Source: Phlebiopsis flavidoalba
Taxonomy: Eukaryota; Basidiomycota; Agaricomycetes; Polyporales; Phanerochaetaceae
DNA: 64,000 nt
Direction of reading: 5' to 3'
Assembly: GCA_035772785.1 (NCBI GenBank)
Contig: JAOCPU010000011.1
Coordinates: forward strand, 558,001-622,000
The notes beneath the pieces are model-generated. The model did no database searches, was not told the DNA's origin, and saw only the letters and a list, made by a program, of their open reading frames with translations. A program made the position numbers and the translations under genes. Of this stretch, positions 11,770-23,951 are shown in pieces. How positions within the stretch are numbered: position 1 is the stretch's first letter; each line of letters opens with the position of its first letter.

Positions 11770-12760
11770 TGTGGTAGCATGGATTAGTGCTAACGCCTTC
11801 TCTGCCGAAAGAAAGCCACGTCCATGGACAAATTCACTTGGATTTGGATTGGTAGTGTCTCGGCCAGACAACCTCCTGACAGCATCCGCTGACAGAGCCC
11901 TCGCAGGCATTCGACTCGTTGATCCCATTTCTCCTTCCGAAGCTATTTTCCTGTATTACTCCGGTCTTCGGGAAGGCAAGTCGCGACCAGTGACGGACAT
12001 TCTGCCAGAGATGGGTGCGCTTGTTCTCTGCCTGTGTGCCTAGCGGGAAGCCGCAATACTCATGCCCGTGCATTTTCAGTGAAAGAATACGCCCTGCCCC
12101 GCGCGGAGGACCTCCGATGGGATCTCTGGCCGATCCTACCATGTAAGTCGCGTCTTGTACTGTGTAAATGAACGCGTTCCTGACCGTGTGTAACACAGCG
12201 TGTCCTTGGAAATAATCTGACCGTTTTGGGCGCCGGGCCCCATGGCCAGCTCTTACATGTTGTGTAACCTGCTCGCAGCGGACGATCCATCACGACATTA
12301 TTTTGGATTGTGGTTATCTCCACTGCCCGAGATCTATGGAGGGTAGCGGTTCAACCTGTCCAATGCCCTGCCGCTATTCCGAGATTGAGATGCTGATGCG
12401 TTATGTACATTAGATGGATGACCTTCTGCCCCCCGAGTGGGCTCACCTGGCAGCCCGAATCTCGTCACCTCCACCTCCCGCTCTATCTCTGGGTCTATCT
12501 CACGGTACGTTCCCGCATCGGTCTACAACAACTGAGGGCTACAAATCATTGACGACTAAATGTTCGACAATATGCAGTTCATGAATGTTATGTATGTTTA
12601 GTTTGATTTCTCTATCTTTCTAACATGTTCGCTCACGTCTTCCGTCAGCTGGGTCCGTCGTCATTCCTCATGTTTGGCTTCATGGTAGATTCCTTTCAAA
12701 CATATCGCTAGCTCTCTCAGGAACGGCTCACGCCGTGAGCCGAGCAGCAAAAGCTAAGTG
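11770..12760 (+). CDS. Unrecognised intron-containing gene (partial reconstruction)
   Basis: Splice signals support a plus-strand gene. A well-formed intron lies at about 12141-12198 (GTAAGT, CTGAC, CACAG) and another precedes the exon at 12079-12140, which reads KEYALPRAEDLRWDLWPILP. Downstream exons carry SYMLCNLLAADDPSRHYFGL, LSPLPEIYG and PPEWAHLAARISSPPPP before frames end near 12760. Upstream, an 11771-12043 frame contains LAGIRLVDPISPSEAIFLYY. The peptides look like real protein, but I could not assign a family. Frames change several times, so neither start nor stop is firm. Confidence 0.35.
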
Positions 12761-13374
12761 AATAGTTGCGAGGCGTGCCGCGGCTTCTGTGCTTGCCGGC
12801 GCGAACCAATGAAGACTGCTGAGTTCTCCTGACTAAACATCTATCCGACCTTCATCTTGAATATGCTCCCGCAAAATGTGCTATTAATCTCAATACCATG
12901 TTTTTGCAGTCTATCTGACTTTGTTAGCCCCCCCGACCCCGCAACCACGAAGAATGAAACATGAATAAACCGCTTGTTTTTGTTTGTGTCCGAATTAAGG
13001 GGTGTTATGCCCATATTTGGCATGTAACATGCCAAAAACACATTGGGCGTTTCATCTTGTTCCTTCCTTCCTTGCGTCCCTGCTCTCCCGCTTGATCTGA
13101 TTCCCTCAGTGCGAACGCAGTGTCATTGCAAATCAGTCTCGTCTCCAATCTTTCACTTGTGAACCTTTTCACGCAATATTGGCTCAGGGTTCGGTCTCAG
13201 CATGCCGAATAAAACCCTTCGTTGATCCTCAACATTGCAAGCGTGGATGACAGAGCCACATCGCAGCCTCTGACACAGGGCGGGGCAGGCAGTCGTGACC
13301 TAAGGATCTCAGTGTAATCTGCTGACCAGAACGCCTTTTAGAGACCGATAGACGGGAGAACTTCCTGAGATCGT
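12761..13374. other. Intergenic, no gene seen
   Basis: No coding signal or splice pattern was recognised. A short minus-strand frame at 12841-13041 (66 codons) has no features. Confidence 0.35.
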
Positions 13375-14432
13375 ATGTTGACCATTGCGCCCCCTATTCG
13401 GTACTCGTTGAGACTCTTCTCTTGTCACTATAGTTCTGACGTCGCTCAAGGGGACAAGAATCTCAACGACTACGAGTTTGGTTCTCGACAAACGGCATTA
13501 ACCCATTCCGGGACCTTTCGGACAATATTGGAGGCGCGCTGCTCCTATGCGGAAACATCGAGGCGCGGTGAAGCCGACTTCTCTGCACGAGTCAGGGGCT
13601 ATGTACAGGACCCGGAAAGCCAGAAGAGACAGCTCGCAAGGACGCAGCGCAAGAGCTGTACGACCTTCGTTGGGGCACCACCAAGATACCCACCATATAC
13701 AACGTTACTTCTGGCGGGAACGGTCCTCAGCGCCTCGGTACCACGCTCAGCAGATAGAGAGCTTACCCGCTGGTTAGTAGTACGACGACGCCAAGGTTCC
13801 GGTCGACGGGAAGGACCTCTCCGGCGCAGAGGACAATTCACCACGCTATCTCCTGTGCTCCAACCCTCGAGCTTGAGCTCGCCCAGATGTTGTACGACGC
13901 AGGGGGAGACGTAAATCAGCGCGATCGCTACGGCTGTACGGCTATGCACGAAGCTATGCAGATTCAGACGGCCGGTCGGCAGAAGCTATACGAAAGACAT
14001 AAAGCCGCATTGGAAATGGTTCCTCAGTCATGGTGGTAACATGGAAGCATGATACATCAAGGACAACGATGGCAAGAGCCCACGCGAGCTTGTGAAACAC
14101 TCAGTGGAGCTTGTAGGTCCGTAGCTGGCGACCGCCTGGCCATGGTGGACCTCAACTTCTGTTGTCGACCTGGAAGATTGCCCCGGAGGAGTGTGAAGTT
14201 TGGGAACGTCGTGCTGTTCGTTTTGCGGGCGCGTACCGCTCAGGACAAGTTACTCTCATGACCTGCTCAAGATGCCAAAAGTGCCAAATATTGCTCAGCG
14301 CCGCGCCGGAGTTGCCATGGTGGGCGACTGGCCAAACCATAAAGTTGCATGTCGGAAGAGGGCGCAGGAATTAGGCAAGTACTGGCTGATTTACGCAGTT
14401 TACGCACCTGGCGAGTTTTTGACGCATATCTA
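13375..14432 (+). CDS. Ankyrin-repeat protein with C-terminal MYND zinc finger
   Basis: Ankyrin-type helices are visible at about 13785-13980: a first repeat (GKDLSGA..ALHHAISCAP, after allowing one frame change) and a second (ELAQMLYDAGGDVNQRDRYG followed by TAMHEAM). A linker reading KDNDGKSPRELVKHS leads to TWKIAPEECEVWERRAVRF. A MYND-like finger follows at 14260-14380: TCSRCQK, then HKVACRKRAQELGKYW, with the central Cys pairs spread over two frames. Ankyrin plus MYND proteins are widespread in Agaricomycetes and are presumed protein-interaction modules. The upstream boundary is uncertain, and the frame ends at 14432, though the real protein may continue. Confidence 0.62.
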
Positions 14433-14487
14433 ATATTTCCGAATTAATGTACTTCTCACGCCCATAAACCGGGATACGACCAATTGA

Positions 14488-15183
14488 TTGATTCCCACAT
14501 CTCTAAACACGACAGCCACGATGTACCGTTGCCCATTCCGAACTAATCCTCCGCCCACATTGCAACGTTCGCGTGTACCGACGACGGACGCACCGGCTGT
14601 GCTCGTGTCGGAGGTGTCCCCGTTACATCCGGGACCTCTCGTTCTAAACGTGCTCGATAACCGCTCTCTCTATTGCCATCAGCGCAGTTTTATTTTTATG
14701 GCAGACTACTCGCTCTGGGTGGAGCTCCTGCGGCCCCAATCCTCCGACAAACCTTTTGTCGTGAATCGAACGCATCTCATGTCGTGTCGGTCCGACATCC
14801 CCGGATATGGTCCATGGCGACCACGAAATAAACAGCAGGCTTACTGGACGCCCTCGAAGCGCGTATTTCTCCGCGCATCGCCCCACGTTTATTCACGCTT
14901 GTTGTACGACAGACCGTACCTTATGAAGTCTTTGGATGTCAAGTGTTTTCCCGTCCTTGTAGTAATCTTATCAATCTCCCAAATTTCGCCCAGAACCGCA
15001 GGCCCCGGATCCGCGTACTTTCTTCCCCGCTCTCCGCAGACTCCACATCTCCATATCGTGGTGATCTCCAGGCGGGATGAGTTTCTCTCATGGGCGAGAT
15101 TTAGCTGCGTATGTCCCTACGTGTTGTTGACACACTTGCGGCTTTCGCGTGTGGTGAGAACGATGGGATGCTTTTGCAGATGA
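14488..15183 (+). CDS. Unrecognised ORF, 231 codons
   Basis: One of the longer uninterrupted frames in this part of the window, starting 55 bp after the ankyrin-MYND frame. It has no recognised domain; two moderately hydrophobic stretches occur (about residues 64-75 and 150-162). It may be a downstream part of the ankyrin-MYND gene or an independent gene. An antisense 80-codon frame overlaps it. Confidence 0.25.
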   Translation: MIPTSLNTTATMYRCPFRTNPPPTLQRSRVPTTDAPAVLVSEVSPLHPGPLVLNVLDNRSLYCHQRSFIFMADYSLWVELLRPQSSDKPFVVNRTHLMSCRSDIPGYGPWRPRNKQQAYWTPSKRVFLRASPHVYSRLLYDRPYLMKSLDVKCFPVLVVILSISQISPRTAGPGSAYFLPRSPQTPHLHIVVISRRDEFLSWARFSCVCPYVLLTHLRLSRVVRTMGCFCR

Positions 15184-16237
15184 TTTGCTCACTCTTGACG
15201 CTTCCCGCTCATGCCGCCCCCTCCTGGCTACTGAAAATGCAAATGAATTAGTGCAATCCCTCGACGGACGCCGAAGCTGACCCATGCCTGTGTCCGGGTG
15301 AGCTGGTGTGCGAGCGAGGAGATGTGCTCGCAGCTCTGCGCAAAGTCGAGGAATGACACATCACGAAAAATTGCCATGAAATCATACATTCGTCTCAAGC
15401 CGACGACGGCTGTAGACGTTATTCGGCCGAAGAAGCTTTTCAGCGACTGGCTGAATGAGTCTGGGTGAACGGAGGAGATGGTGCTTGGGACTTACCAGAA
15501 GGAACGCCGGGGATACGTATACGTGAAACTCACGTATCTTGAATACGAAGCGGTGAGACTTCAAGTTCTCGATTGTTTCCCATATATTGATTATGTGACA
15601 ATGTCAGGACGACCTGGATGCCACACACTCTTCATCTTGCAGATGATGAGCTTTTTTGACTCGCTAGGCTACGATTGAAGCCGCTGCGTCCACGCAAGCA
15701 TCGGTGACGGGACTAGAACTTTGCTGTCGCGAGACCATGTACGTCGTGCGTTTATTCGCTTTCAAACAAATTTCAGTCTATGCGCTATATATATAGAACT
15801 CAAGTAGGCATTGACATCCCATATCCAACCCGTGATAATTTTTTTGTTAAGGTTCCACCTATGTATGACATTTATGAGACGCAGATCCGATGGAAGTTAG
15901 CTGGCTGCCAGGGGATATCTTGTGGCACAACTCACCAGGCTATTAACGCATATTGTCCCTGACACCTAATACCTATAGGGATTGGAGTTACATTGTAGAA
16001 AACACACTATTTTCCTCGCTGATAGCGTACTACTGGCAAGTTCGAAGGACCGGATGGCACAACTCAGCGCCCTACGCCGAACATCGGTGACACGGGGTCC
16101 CGATCTTCAACGTCCGAATCGAGATCGCGTCATAGACCGTCACCCCTCTTCAGACCTCTGGCACGCCCGGGGTAATCGCTCGAACAAGCTTGCTGGGGGG
16201 GGGGCCATGAGCCCGTAGAAAAAAAAAAAGCAACTGT
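15184..16237. other. No recognisable gene
   Basis: Protein-like fragments occur (MKSYIRLKPTTAVDVI near 15375; VKLTYLEYEAVRLQVLDCF near 15525), but no domain was recognised. The segment ends with a run of 10 G (16195-16204) and an A-rich tract just upstream of the hydrolase gene. Confidence 0.3.
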
Positions 16238-17540
16238 GTGAGCAGCAACGGGAGCCAAAACGTTCAAATACAGGCAAACTTGGAGCGAATGGCGTCTTTA
16301 CATCTTGATGTCTATCTTCACCCGTACCTGAAGCTATTCCACCGGAACTCTCGCAGGTGTCAGCTACAGTGGTCCCGGCGGTCGTCTTCTTCCATGGCGG
16401 CGGTTGTCAGTCGAGGATCGCACCAGTTGGTTCCCAGACTGGCTGAAAACGTAAGTGGGCGGTAGTCTCTCAGAATATATATACTAGATGAGCACAACCT
16501 CACAGAACGCGTCGTCAATGCGGGAATGTCATTTATCAGTGCGGACTATAGGTTGTTGCCTCCGTCCACCGAGGGTCGCGACATAGTTGACGACATTCGA
16601 GCATTATTCCAATTCATATCGACTGAGCTTAATCATTTACTGCTCCAAGAGGGACTTCAAACGACCAGGTTTTCAAGTGGACGGATGTTTTTGCGATTCA
16701 TCTAGCCGTCGCTGGAGTGAGCGCGGGCGGCTATGCGCGTACCCTCGCGAGCTATGCACGCAGAGCCCAAACCTAAGGCCCTCCGTGGCACTCTATGCAA
16801 TGCATTGGTGGGTAACTTTTTCTGGTAGGTTGATCTACGATTCAAAACCTGGGTCCTCTCAAGAGCGCTGATTAGTGAGTCGGGGAGCGGAATCTTTCTG
16901 GGTGGCCGTCCCAGATCCCCCACTAACTTCGTTCCCCTGAAGACATATGTCTTTTCGAGGAAGAGGAGAAAGTCTTCTTTTCGAGGGTACGGAGAGATGC
17001 TGGCCACCACGAGAGGAAACGCCTTTTCAAGAGTATCTGTATCGGAAAAGTAAAGACTCCTCACGATCTTGGACCCAATAGCAGATTCAAGACTGGCATA
17101 TCATGGCCCAGACTATACCGCATCCCTGGCTACCCCTCAAACCCGCGCATACTATTACCATCGCCTCTATCTCCAGCTAGGGACCTGGCTCGACTACTAT
17201 AACCGGAACGCCATGAGCCCAGCCTCAGTACACAGCTTCGCGATATGTCTGAGCCAGACGTGGATCTCGCCTCGCTCATAGCTCCGGGCGACCGACCCCT
17301 ATTCCCGCACCTGAACGTCGACGCGGTCCTGGCCGCCGACGTACCTGATACATGTTGGCGCAGACGATAGTGCTGTGCCGGTCTCATCGAGTCTCAGCAT
17401 ATGCAAACACTTGCTGAAGAAGCTGGGAGTAGCGGTGACTTTGAAGGTCGTTCCTGAACAGGAGCATTCTTTCGACTTGGTACCGAGTCAAGATGAAAAA
17501 TCAAAGGAGCTGTTTGGAGGCCGGGACGGGGATGTTCGAA
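16238..17540 (+). CDS. Alpha/beta hydrolase, fold-3 (HSL/esterase type)
   Basis: Hydrolase of the hormone-sensitive-lipase family, expected to cleave carboxylic esters in the cytosol. The family hallmarks appear in order: oxyanion-hole HGGG (VVFFHGGG, about 16382), the strand SFISADYRLLPPS (about 16525), the nucleophile elbow GVSAGGY (about 16717), an acid-loop candidate VGADDSAVP (about 17354) and the catalytic-His region EQEHSFDLVPSQDE (about 17458). Between them lie a lid-like segment (YYHRLYLQLGTWLDYYNRN) and SESGSGIFLGG. No signal peptide was seen. The frame changes at least six times within the conserved fold, consistent with assembly indels. The start is chosen at MSSNGSQ and is tentative. 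The natural substrate cannot be inferred. Confidence 0.78.
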
Positions 17541-20500
17541 GACGTAGTACGCTTCTTGATCGCCACTCTTCTCAGGGGTAGGGCCATTTGAAAGTATAAA
17601 GATGAAAGTCATTGATTGTAGATTAGAAACCAGCAGATCATACTTAGAAAGATAGCCGTCCACGTCGGTAATACTCCTAGAAACCCACATGATCTTCTAC
17701 AAAGGAATGGGTTATTTTGATGATCACATAGATACAACCAACAAACCCAGCCACTGGGCGAGGAACATGGGTAAGTAACTATACCGACCGTTCAAGGGCA
17801 GTTGGTAGCTCCGTCGAAGATAACGTTCAAAACCACGCAGAACCAGTCTCTGTATCCCTGCTTGATCGAGCTGCACATCGATCTACAGCGGTGTGAATCT
17901 ATCGGCGGGTATACGAAATGAATAGCTGGCGGGACATACCGACTAAGGCACAGAGCTGCGCGTTGCTGTGTTTAATTGTACCAGTGCATGCGTCTGAACC
18001 CATCAGTGAAGAGGGAAAATACAAGCGTGCTCTACATGCCATGCACTGTAGTCAGGGGACACGTGTTTGTGGATATACGTCAAGGCAACACATCACGCAA
18101 TCATAGGCGTTGGCCTCGATCTGGCCCATACGAGCAAGGGTGGCACTCAGAACATAGCGGGATGTTGATGGTGGTGGCTTGGGTAAGTCCCGCTCAGCAA
18201 AGCCTAAGCTGGATTTTGTGTTGACCACTGTGTCGGATCGTGTCCGTGTTCTCGTGCATGGATGGGCGCACGTTATGGAAGCAGCTTGGTCGTTGACAGA
18301 GGGGCTCGGTTGTGTGGGAGAGGTGCAGGAGAGCCAGTCCGATGTGGTGAGAGACTTGTATGGATCCCGACTAATAGACAGATAAATACCGGGTTCGGGG
18401 GGGGGCGTAGATCTAAGGGTGTATGGCGTTACCGTGATCTGGCTGATCAAATAGGAGGCGTAGGTCGTGACGCTGCTACCGTGATTGGCATCCATATTCT
18501 TTGGTAAGGATCCCGGTATCTGACGGAGCGCATTCGTTAGTTTGACACATAAGGGAAGTGTTAATAGGAACGTACCCCATGGCCTACACAACCCGCAACT
18601 GTTGGTATTTATTCGCAAGGAGTGCTGAGTGAATTAAAACTTACGGCCATGGAGGTTGGTGCTCGAGCCAGAGCATGTGGCATCGATTTGTCGTTTCCAC
18701 CGACTTCATAGTTCTATAAGTTAATATGAACATGAGTTTTCTTGTCCCATTGTAATCGAAATATTACCAACCGACCTCAACGTGCAACGGCTGGCCAATA
18801 TCACCGAGGAACTGATGTCCTATCAGTTGGGTTGTTACAAAAACGGCTAATGAGGGATTGCTTCTTCGACTTACGTGATCTAGATAGAAAGTTAGTTGAA
18901 GGTTTGAGAAGGTGCGACACATCACTGACCGATGAACTTTAATGCTTCTTGCCTCTGGGACGAGCTGAGGGAGGTCTCAGCAACAACGGGGCGAACAGTG
19001 TAGTTGGCAAAGCGGTTACTGATGCAATCCGTTAGCGATTGGTCCCAATCGTGTCGGGAAACTCAGCCCATAGCTGCTCACAAATGCATTTTCCATTGTC
19101 ACAGTCACGCGTTTTCCTCAACAGAGCACGACGTCGGACGGGCTGTCTGGCGATACCTTGTTATTTCAATTTAGCAGCACTTCAATACAGGACACACCAC
19201 ACCAGGTAATTGGCAATCCACGAAGTGAAGGGGGGCGGACCATTTGTTTACGCGGTCTCGTACTTGACGCTGTCAGCCCACTCAAACAGAGCGTTAGGAT
19301 TGACCAAGATCAAACAGGTTGGTGGTCTCCACGGTAGCAGCTACTCCTAGGGACTCTGAGTAGTCGTGCTCGAGCCGAGGGAAGGCTGCGGACTGAACGA
19401 AGGCAAGTAGGGCCAATTTGGTGCCAAGAACTAATGAACATCCGTTAGTTACGATTCACTGCTGGGGGGGGATCAATACAGGCTTCCACGCACATTTTGC
19501 GCAACGTATCCTACTGTTTCATGGCCAAGGTTACCCCAGGCAACGTGCCTTGTTTTGGCAAAGACCGCCAGAGTTACAGCAGAGTACAGCGTTGGTGAAG
19601 GAAAGCAACCATCGCGGAGAGCAGGAGCCTGAGGGTGATCGCCAGTACGGAGTACCGCAGTGGGCTTCAAGCATTTTATAAACGATAGTATGGGGGGATG
19701 CGCGTGCGTGGTTGGGGCCATCGACTGTACCACCAACAGATCCTGGTGCAGCTCAACTTCTCCTGTCTCACAAAAGCCATGCGCGGATTGCTACAGAGAC
19801 CGTAAATTTGTTCACACGCTGCAGCTTTCATGCAGCACGACGGGAGTAATAAGTTAGGGATATTGGATAGATGGGACTGAGCGTACACTGGACATGGGTA
19901 CAGGCACTAATAGAGGCAAACGAGCGTCGAGAAGGGCAGTCAGAGGTATAATTAACTCTATCGCAATGCCGTTGCTGCCAAAGAACAATGCCGAGACGCC
20001 TTTCCTCTGTGAGACTATCTAGCCATCCTCTCTACCAGTGCGCGCTGAGCGCCACGTCTGCACAACGTTCTTGCACACAGAGAAAGAGTCTTGAGAAGAT
20101 GTACTTCAAACACATGGTGGAATCTGCCCCGGACTGGCCTAACGCGGGTACACCGCAATTATGATGGGCGTGCGAGCGGTCAGTCGTCAAGATTGGAAGG
20201 ACTAGAAACGTGGCGATAGTGTGATTGGCAGAACGATATCTGGGGGGGGGCATGGGGGGGGGGGGGGGGGGGGCCACTCTGAAGACACTCGCCCTCGTGG
20301 TAACACAAGCGTCATGCTAGAGTTTATATGCGAATAGCGGTTCGCGTTACTATGGGGGATGGGCTAGCGCAGTTGGACAGGCCTGAAATAAGTACTGTGG
20401 AGTGCTTGCGTAGCATTCCAGGTTCTGGAGAAGCTCCTCGCGCACTACTATACAGTGACAGTATAGTGTTCTTCGGTGGCAAGTTGCAGCTAACGCACGA

Positions 20501-20969
20501 CGCAGACGGATGCTATTGACTATATTCTGATCACATAAAACTATCGCATGGCTACTCGAGAGTAAACACCCTATAGATAATTACCAATTAGAAGCACGTC
20601 TATCGACGTCCTAGCAATTATGATGCTCACTCTTTCGTCTCGAAACCTCGCGGATACCACAAGATGACGAAACCTACCAGTGCTATGGACCCTCGATGGG
20701 CCCGTGGCCGGGGACTTCGTTCACGGGAGCGTAGGCGCTTTGGCATCCGTAAAGGCGAGCATGAGCGCGTACATAATGACACACACAAGGTGCACATCGA
20801 GTCTCGAAGCGAACTTGAACGTCGTGCGCGAATACTCTTTTGAATCTGCATTTCTCGAATCTTGACTTCGCTCGTTCGCTCGGAAACAATGAGCTACATA
20901 GGCAAGTGGCTATGAGGATGGTCTCCAGGTTAGTCCAACATATAGCGACTGCCACTCACGATGTAACTG
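17541..20969. other. Gene-poor stretch, no recognisable product
   Basis: Numerous short frames on both strands were read, the longest being - 18052-18618 (188 codons). It is Ser/Thr/Pro-rich without any motif and is opposed by plus-strand frames of similar quality. A plus-strand peptide at 18840-18940 (CFFDLRDLDRKLVEGLRR) looks protein-like but stays isolated. No splice-supported gene model could be built. Confidence 0.35.
20242..20273. repeat. Poly-G tracts (9 and 20 G)
   Basis: Nine G (20242-20250), CAT, then twenty consecutive G (20254-20273). Similar runs occur at 11035-11046 (12 G), 16195-16204 (10 G) and 33534-33550 (17 G). Confidence 0.95.
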
Positions 20970-23951
20970 ACCCTTGCGAAGAACTACGACGTACTGGAGA
21001 TACGGAAGTGAGATTGGTCGAGGTTCCAATTTCGGTCCGTTTATCTTGCGATGTGCAAGAGAGGACGTTCTACGCAATAGGCAGTGTAGAACCCCTGAAG
21101 AAGGTCTCCTAATCGTGACTCTCTCGCCTGGCGGCTGGCTCACGCTGCTCCACTTGACCCTCAGATTCAAAGCAAAGCGACGCATTGTGCGACAACGCGG
21201 CTCAGGGGGCCTCGAACGGAACTTCCATCGATCCAGCTATACTCCTAATCAGTCATTATTCCACCCATCTATCATGTCCCTCTTCACGACATTCTCAACA
21301 CCCTCAGCGATATATCATGTCATGGAACTATGCCCTAACGGTACACTCTATGACTTCCTCCATTTGCGTCAACCTTCAACTGTCCGTACTTTCGGAGGCT
21401 GAGCTTAGAGGCCGTACTCAAGAGCCTGGCTGGAGCCTTGGCTATTTGCACAAGCAGTCCATCAATTATCAGGGATTTGAATCTACACGCCATTGTTCTC
21501 GGCCGAGGATATACCTGGTGTGGTGAGTACAACATCCCACAAAAAGTCGATGGCCAGTTTCGTCGCCTTGGCTCATTGTTTTCAGAAAATAGCCAAGCTT
21601 GAACACGCCGTGCAGGCCGACTGTACCGGATCAACTCTTCAGCCATCCTATGGCTCATACAACTATCTTTCACCGTGAGTGCTCAGAGGTGATTTTCTTG
21701 CATACAAGCTCAACTAGCGGATCAGTGAGATTGTCGAGCATCAAACTTATGGCTTCGCCACCGACCTGTGGGCCACTGGGCGCTCTGGCTGTGACATGTT
21801 TATCCGGAAGCCAGTATTCGAGGTGTGTCTGAGCTTACCCTAAAGTATATTTCGTGCATTCTTATTTTCAGGCTCCGGAAAAATCGACCAGATTATGGCG
21901 AACATCTCACGATGCAAATTGTGATCTGCCGGACACCGTCACTCATATGAAGCCATGGATCTCATCAACGGATATTACAGCGCGTGAGCGCAATAAATCA
22001 TCATTTCTAACGGCCGTCACCGCTAACTTGGCCTAAGGATCCAAATCATCGCATACTTGCGCTTCATCGACTCCTTTCCCCTACCCGTTCTTTGACCCTT
22101 CTCTTCTGGTCCTAGATCTGTTTCCAAACCTCCATATGTTCCAGCTACACGACGATTTTTTAGCACCATCAGACCATTCAGCTAAAGTCGTTATTTGGTC
22201 GCCGGCGCAGAAGGCCTCACGCGGAGCGCTTCAGACTTTCGTTGCAAAGATACAGGAAGATTCTCGATCTTCCCCCCCCCTCTGCGCAAGCAACCGACGT
22301 TTACACAACGAATCCAAGATCAATGCCGGTCGACTGCTGTTGTTTTCCCTCACGCGGATTCACCTACTTATGGCTTTATGCATCACGCCCCCTCAAATCT
22401 GAAGCCGGTACCACTCACGAGTTCTGCAGGCTCTGTTTTCTAGCTATGTCTTCACCTTTCGGACTCTTGATACGCCCCTATGACACCAAAGACATTCAGT
22501 TGCGAAATAATTAGCTTGGAACCACACCCGATTCTGCCGGCGAAGGACTTGCGACGTTGGGATCCCTTCGCTCCCTTGCGGATTATAGTACCGTTGCCTC
22601 ATCTACACGAGACACCTGGTTTTAACTGACTGGCTGAATCTGTGATTCGTTCTGACATACGAAATCACGCGATTTCGGCACTTTGATGACATATCTAGAA
22701 AAACCGAACCAGCACTTCACCCTAGCCCCTATCATATTGGGACGGGCTTCTATGGCCCCTACTGCCGACAAGAACGAAGGGGGACGATTAAACCTTATCG
22801 GTAGGACATTATCTCGTCGCCGCTTTTTAACCCTCAAATGTTTCACTTTGCCACCCACAAAGGTTTAGCGTCCAGGATTATAGCGGCTGTTTCAACTCGG
22901 TGCCCATCATAAGGAGGATTATCGGACCAGTCAGCACAAAGACGGGGGATACAAATCGTTGTTTTTCTGGTAATCCGGATCCTCCAGGATCTTAAAGAGT
23001 TTGCATTTAAACGCCAACCCAGTTTTCCTTTTTGGCCCATAGTGAGTTACACGGCATAACGGCGACCTCCGTCCGTCGAGGATACCATCCATCGAGTAGG
23101 ATGTTATCGGGTGTCTTTGTGCCTATGAAAACAGCACATCTCATGGCAAAGACCCACAAGCCCTATCCAACGGGTAAACATCACGATCTTACCCTTCGAA
23201 ATCTTTTACTGGTTGATTTTCGTACGAGGGGAGGGCGAGGAGCGGAGAAGGAAAGGCCATGAAGGGGTGATCATAGTTGGTCGCCCTTGTCATCAGCGCA
23301 GGGACGGGGGGACAGTGAGTTAATCGTCTCGCACCGTTTACGCGGTCCAGTGCTTGCTTTATGATATTCCTCTATACAGATCAACAGTGTACGAGCTCGC
23401 CACATCTGAGCACGCCTTGCTGTCTCATTGAAGCCGTTGCCAAGCATTCCCTTCTCAATCTACCTCAGGCCTTGGTCCGGCAATATATAGAAGCCGCCAA
23501 CGTAGTGAACAAACTCAAACAGCGGATTCCGAAGGTGAGCATTGGACACGCGTCAACGAAGTTGTGTATTGACGTTTGTGGGGCAGCTCATCCTCAACGA
23601 AGATGGCGCCCAGTATACTCTCATGGCCAATGAACCTCTCGGTGACATAGAAATCATACTGTCCCCATTGCCTGAGCCCCCGTCTCCGATTTCGCAGCAC
23701 TCCAAGACACGTATCCGACTTCTACGTATCCACCGAACCATCGAGATCTCGAGGTCCTTGACTGGCACTTCCGGAAAAGTCAAAGCGACTGGAGAATGGA
23801 CGAAGAGGATCATTCCTACGCTCGGTCACGGTTACAAGACGAGGGTACCCGCTGAGGAGGCCGACAGACTGGGTATTGAGCAAGCACATGGGCATGCTCT
23901 CGGCTCAGTTGGATCGATTCCTGTGAGCGGTCTGCCGAAGCAATTGGACTA
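20970..23951 (+). CDS. Protein kinase-like protein, possibly Polo-like kinase 4-related; probable pseudokinase
   Basis: A kinase fold is traceable. The glycine loop is EIGRGSNFG (about 20998), beta-3 reads ERTFYAIGSVEP (about 21060), and the hinge region is AIYHVMELCPNGTLYDFL (about 21308). Then come ALGYLHKQS, the catalytic-loop position IIRDLNLHAIVLGRG (about 21465), a 60-nt intron, KIAKLEHAVQAD where DFG is expected (about 21586), YGSYNYLSPE (about 21650), YGFATDLWALGALAV (about 21748) and DPNHRI (about 22038). Thus the VAIK lysine reads Gly, HRD reads IRD with no following Lys or Asn, and DFG is absent. A long C-terminal region contains LLVDFREGERRRKGHEG (about 23205) and a segment rich in Pro and Arg. 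This architecture recalls fungal PLK4/SAK relatives, but I hold that assignment loosely. The 3' end may lie beyond 23951. Confidence 0.55.

Noticed and set aside
18052..18618. 188-codon minus-strand ORF
   Set aside because: No motif, no neighbouring exons and equally good plus-strand frames; not called.
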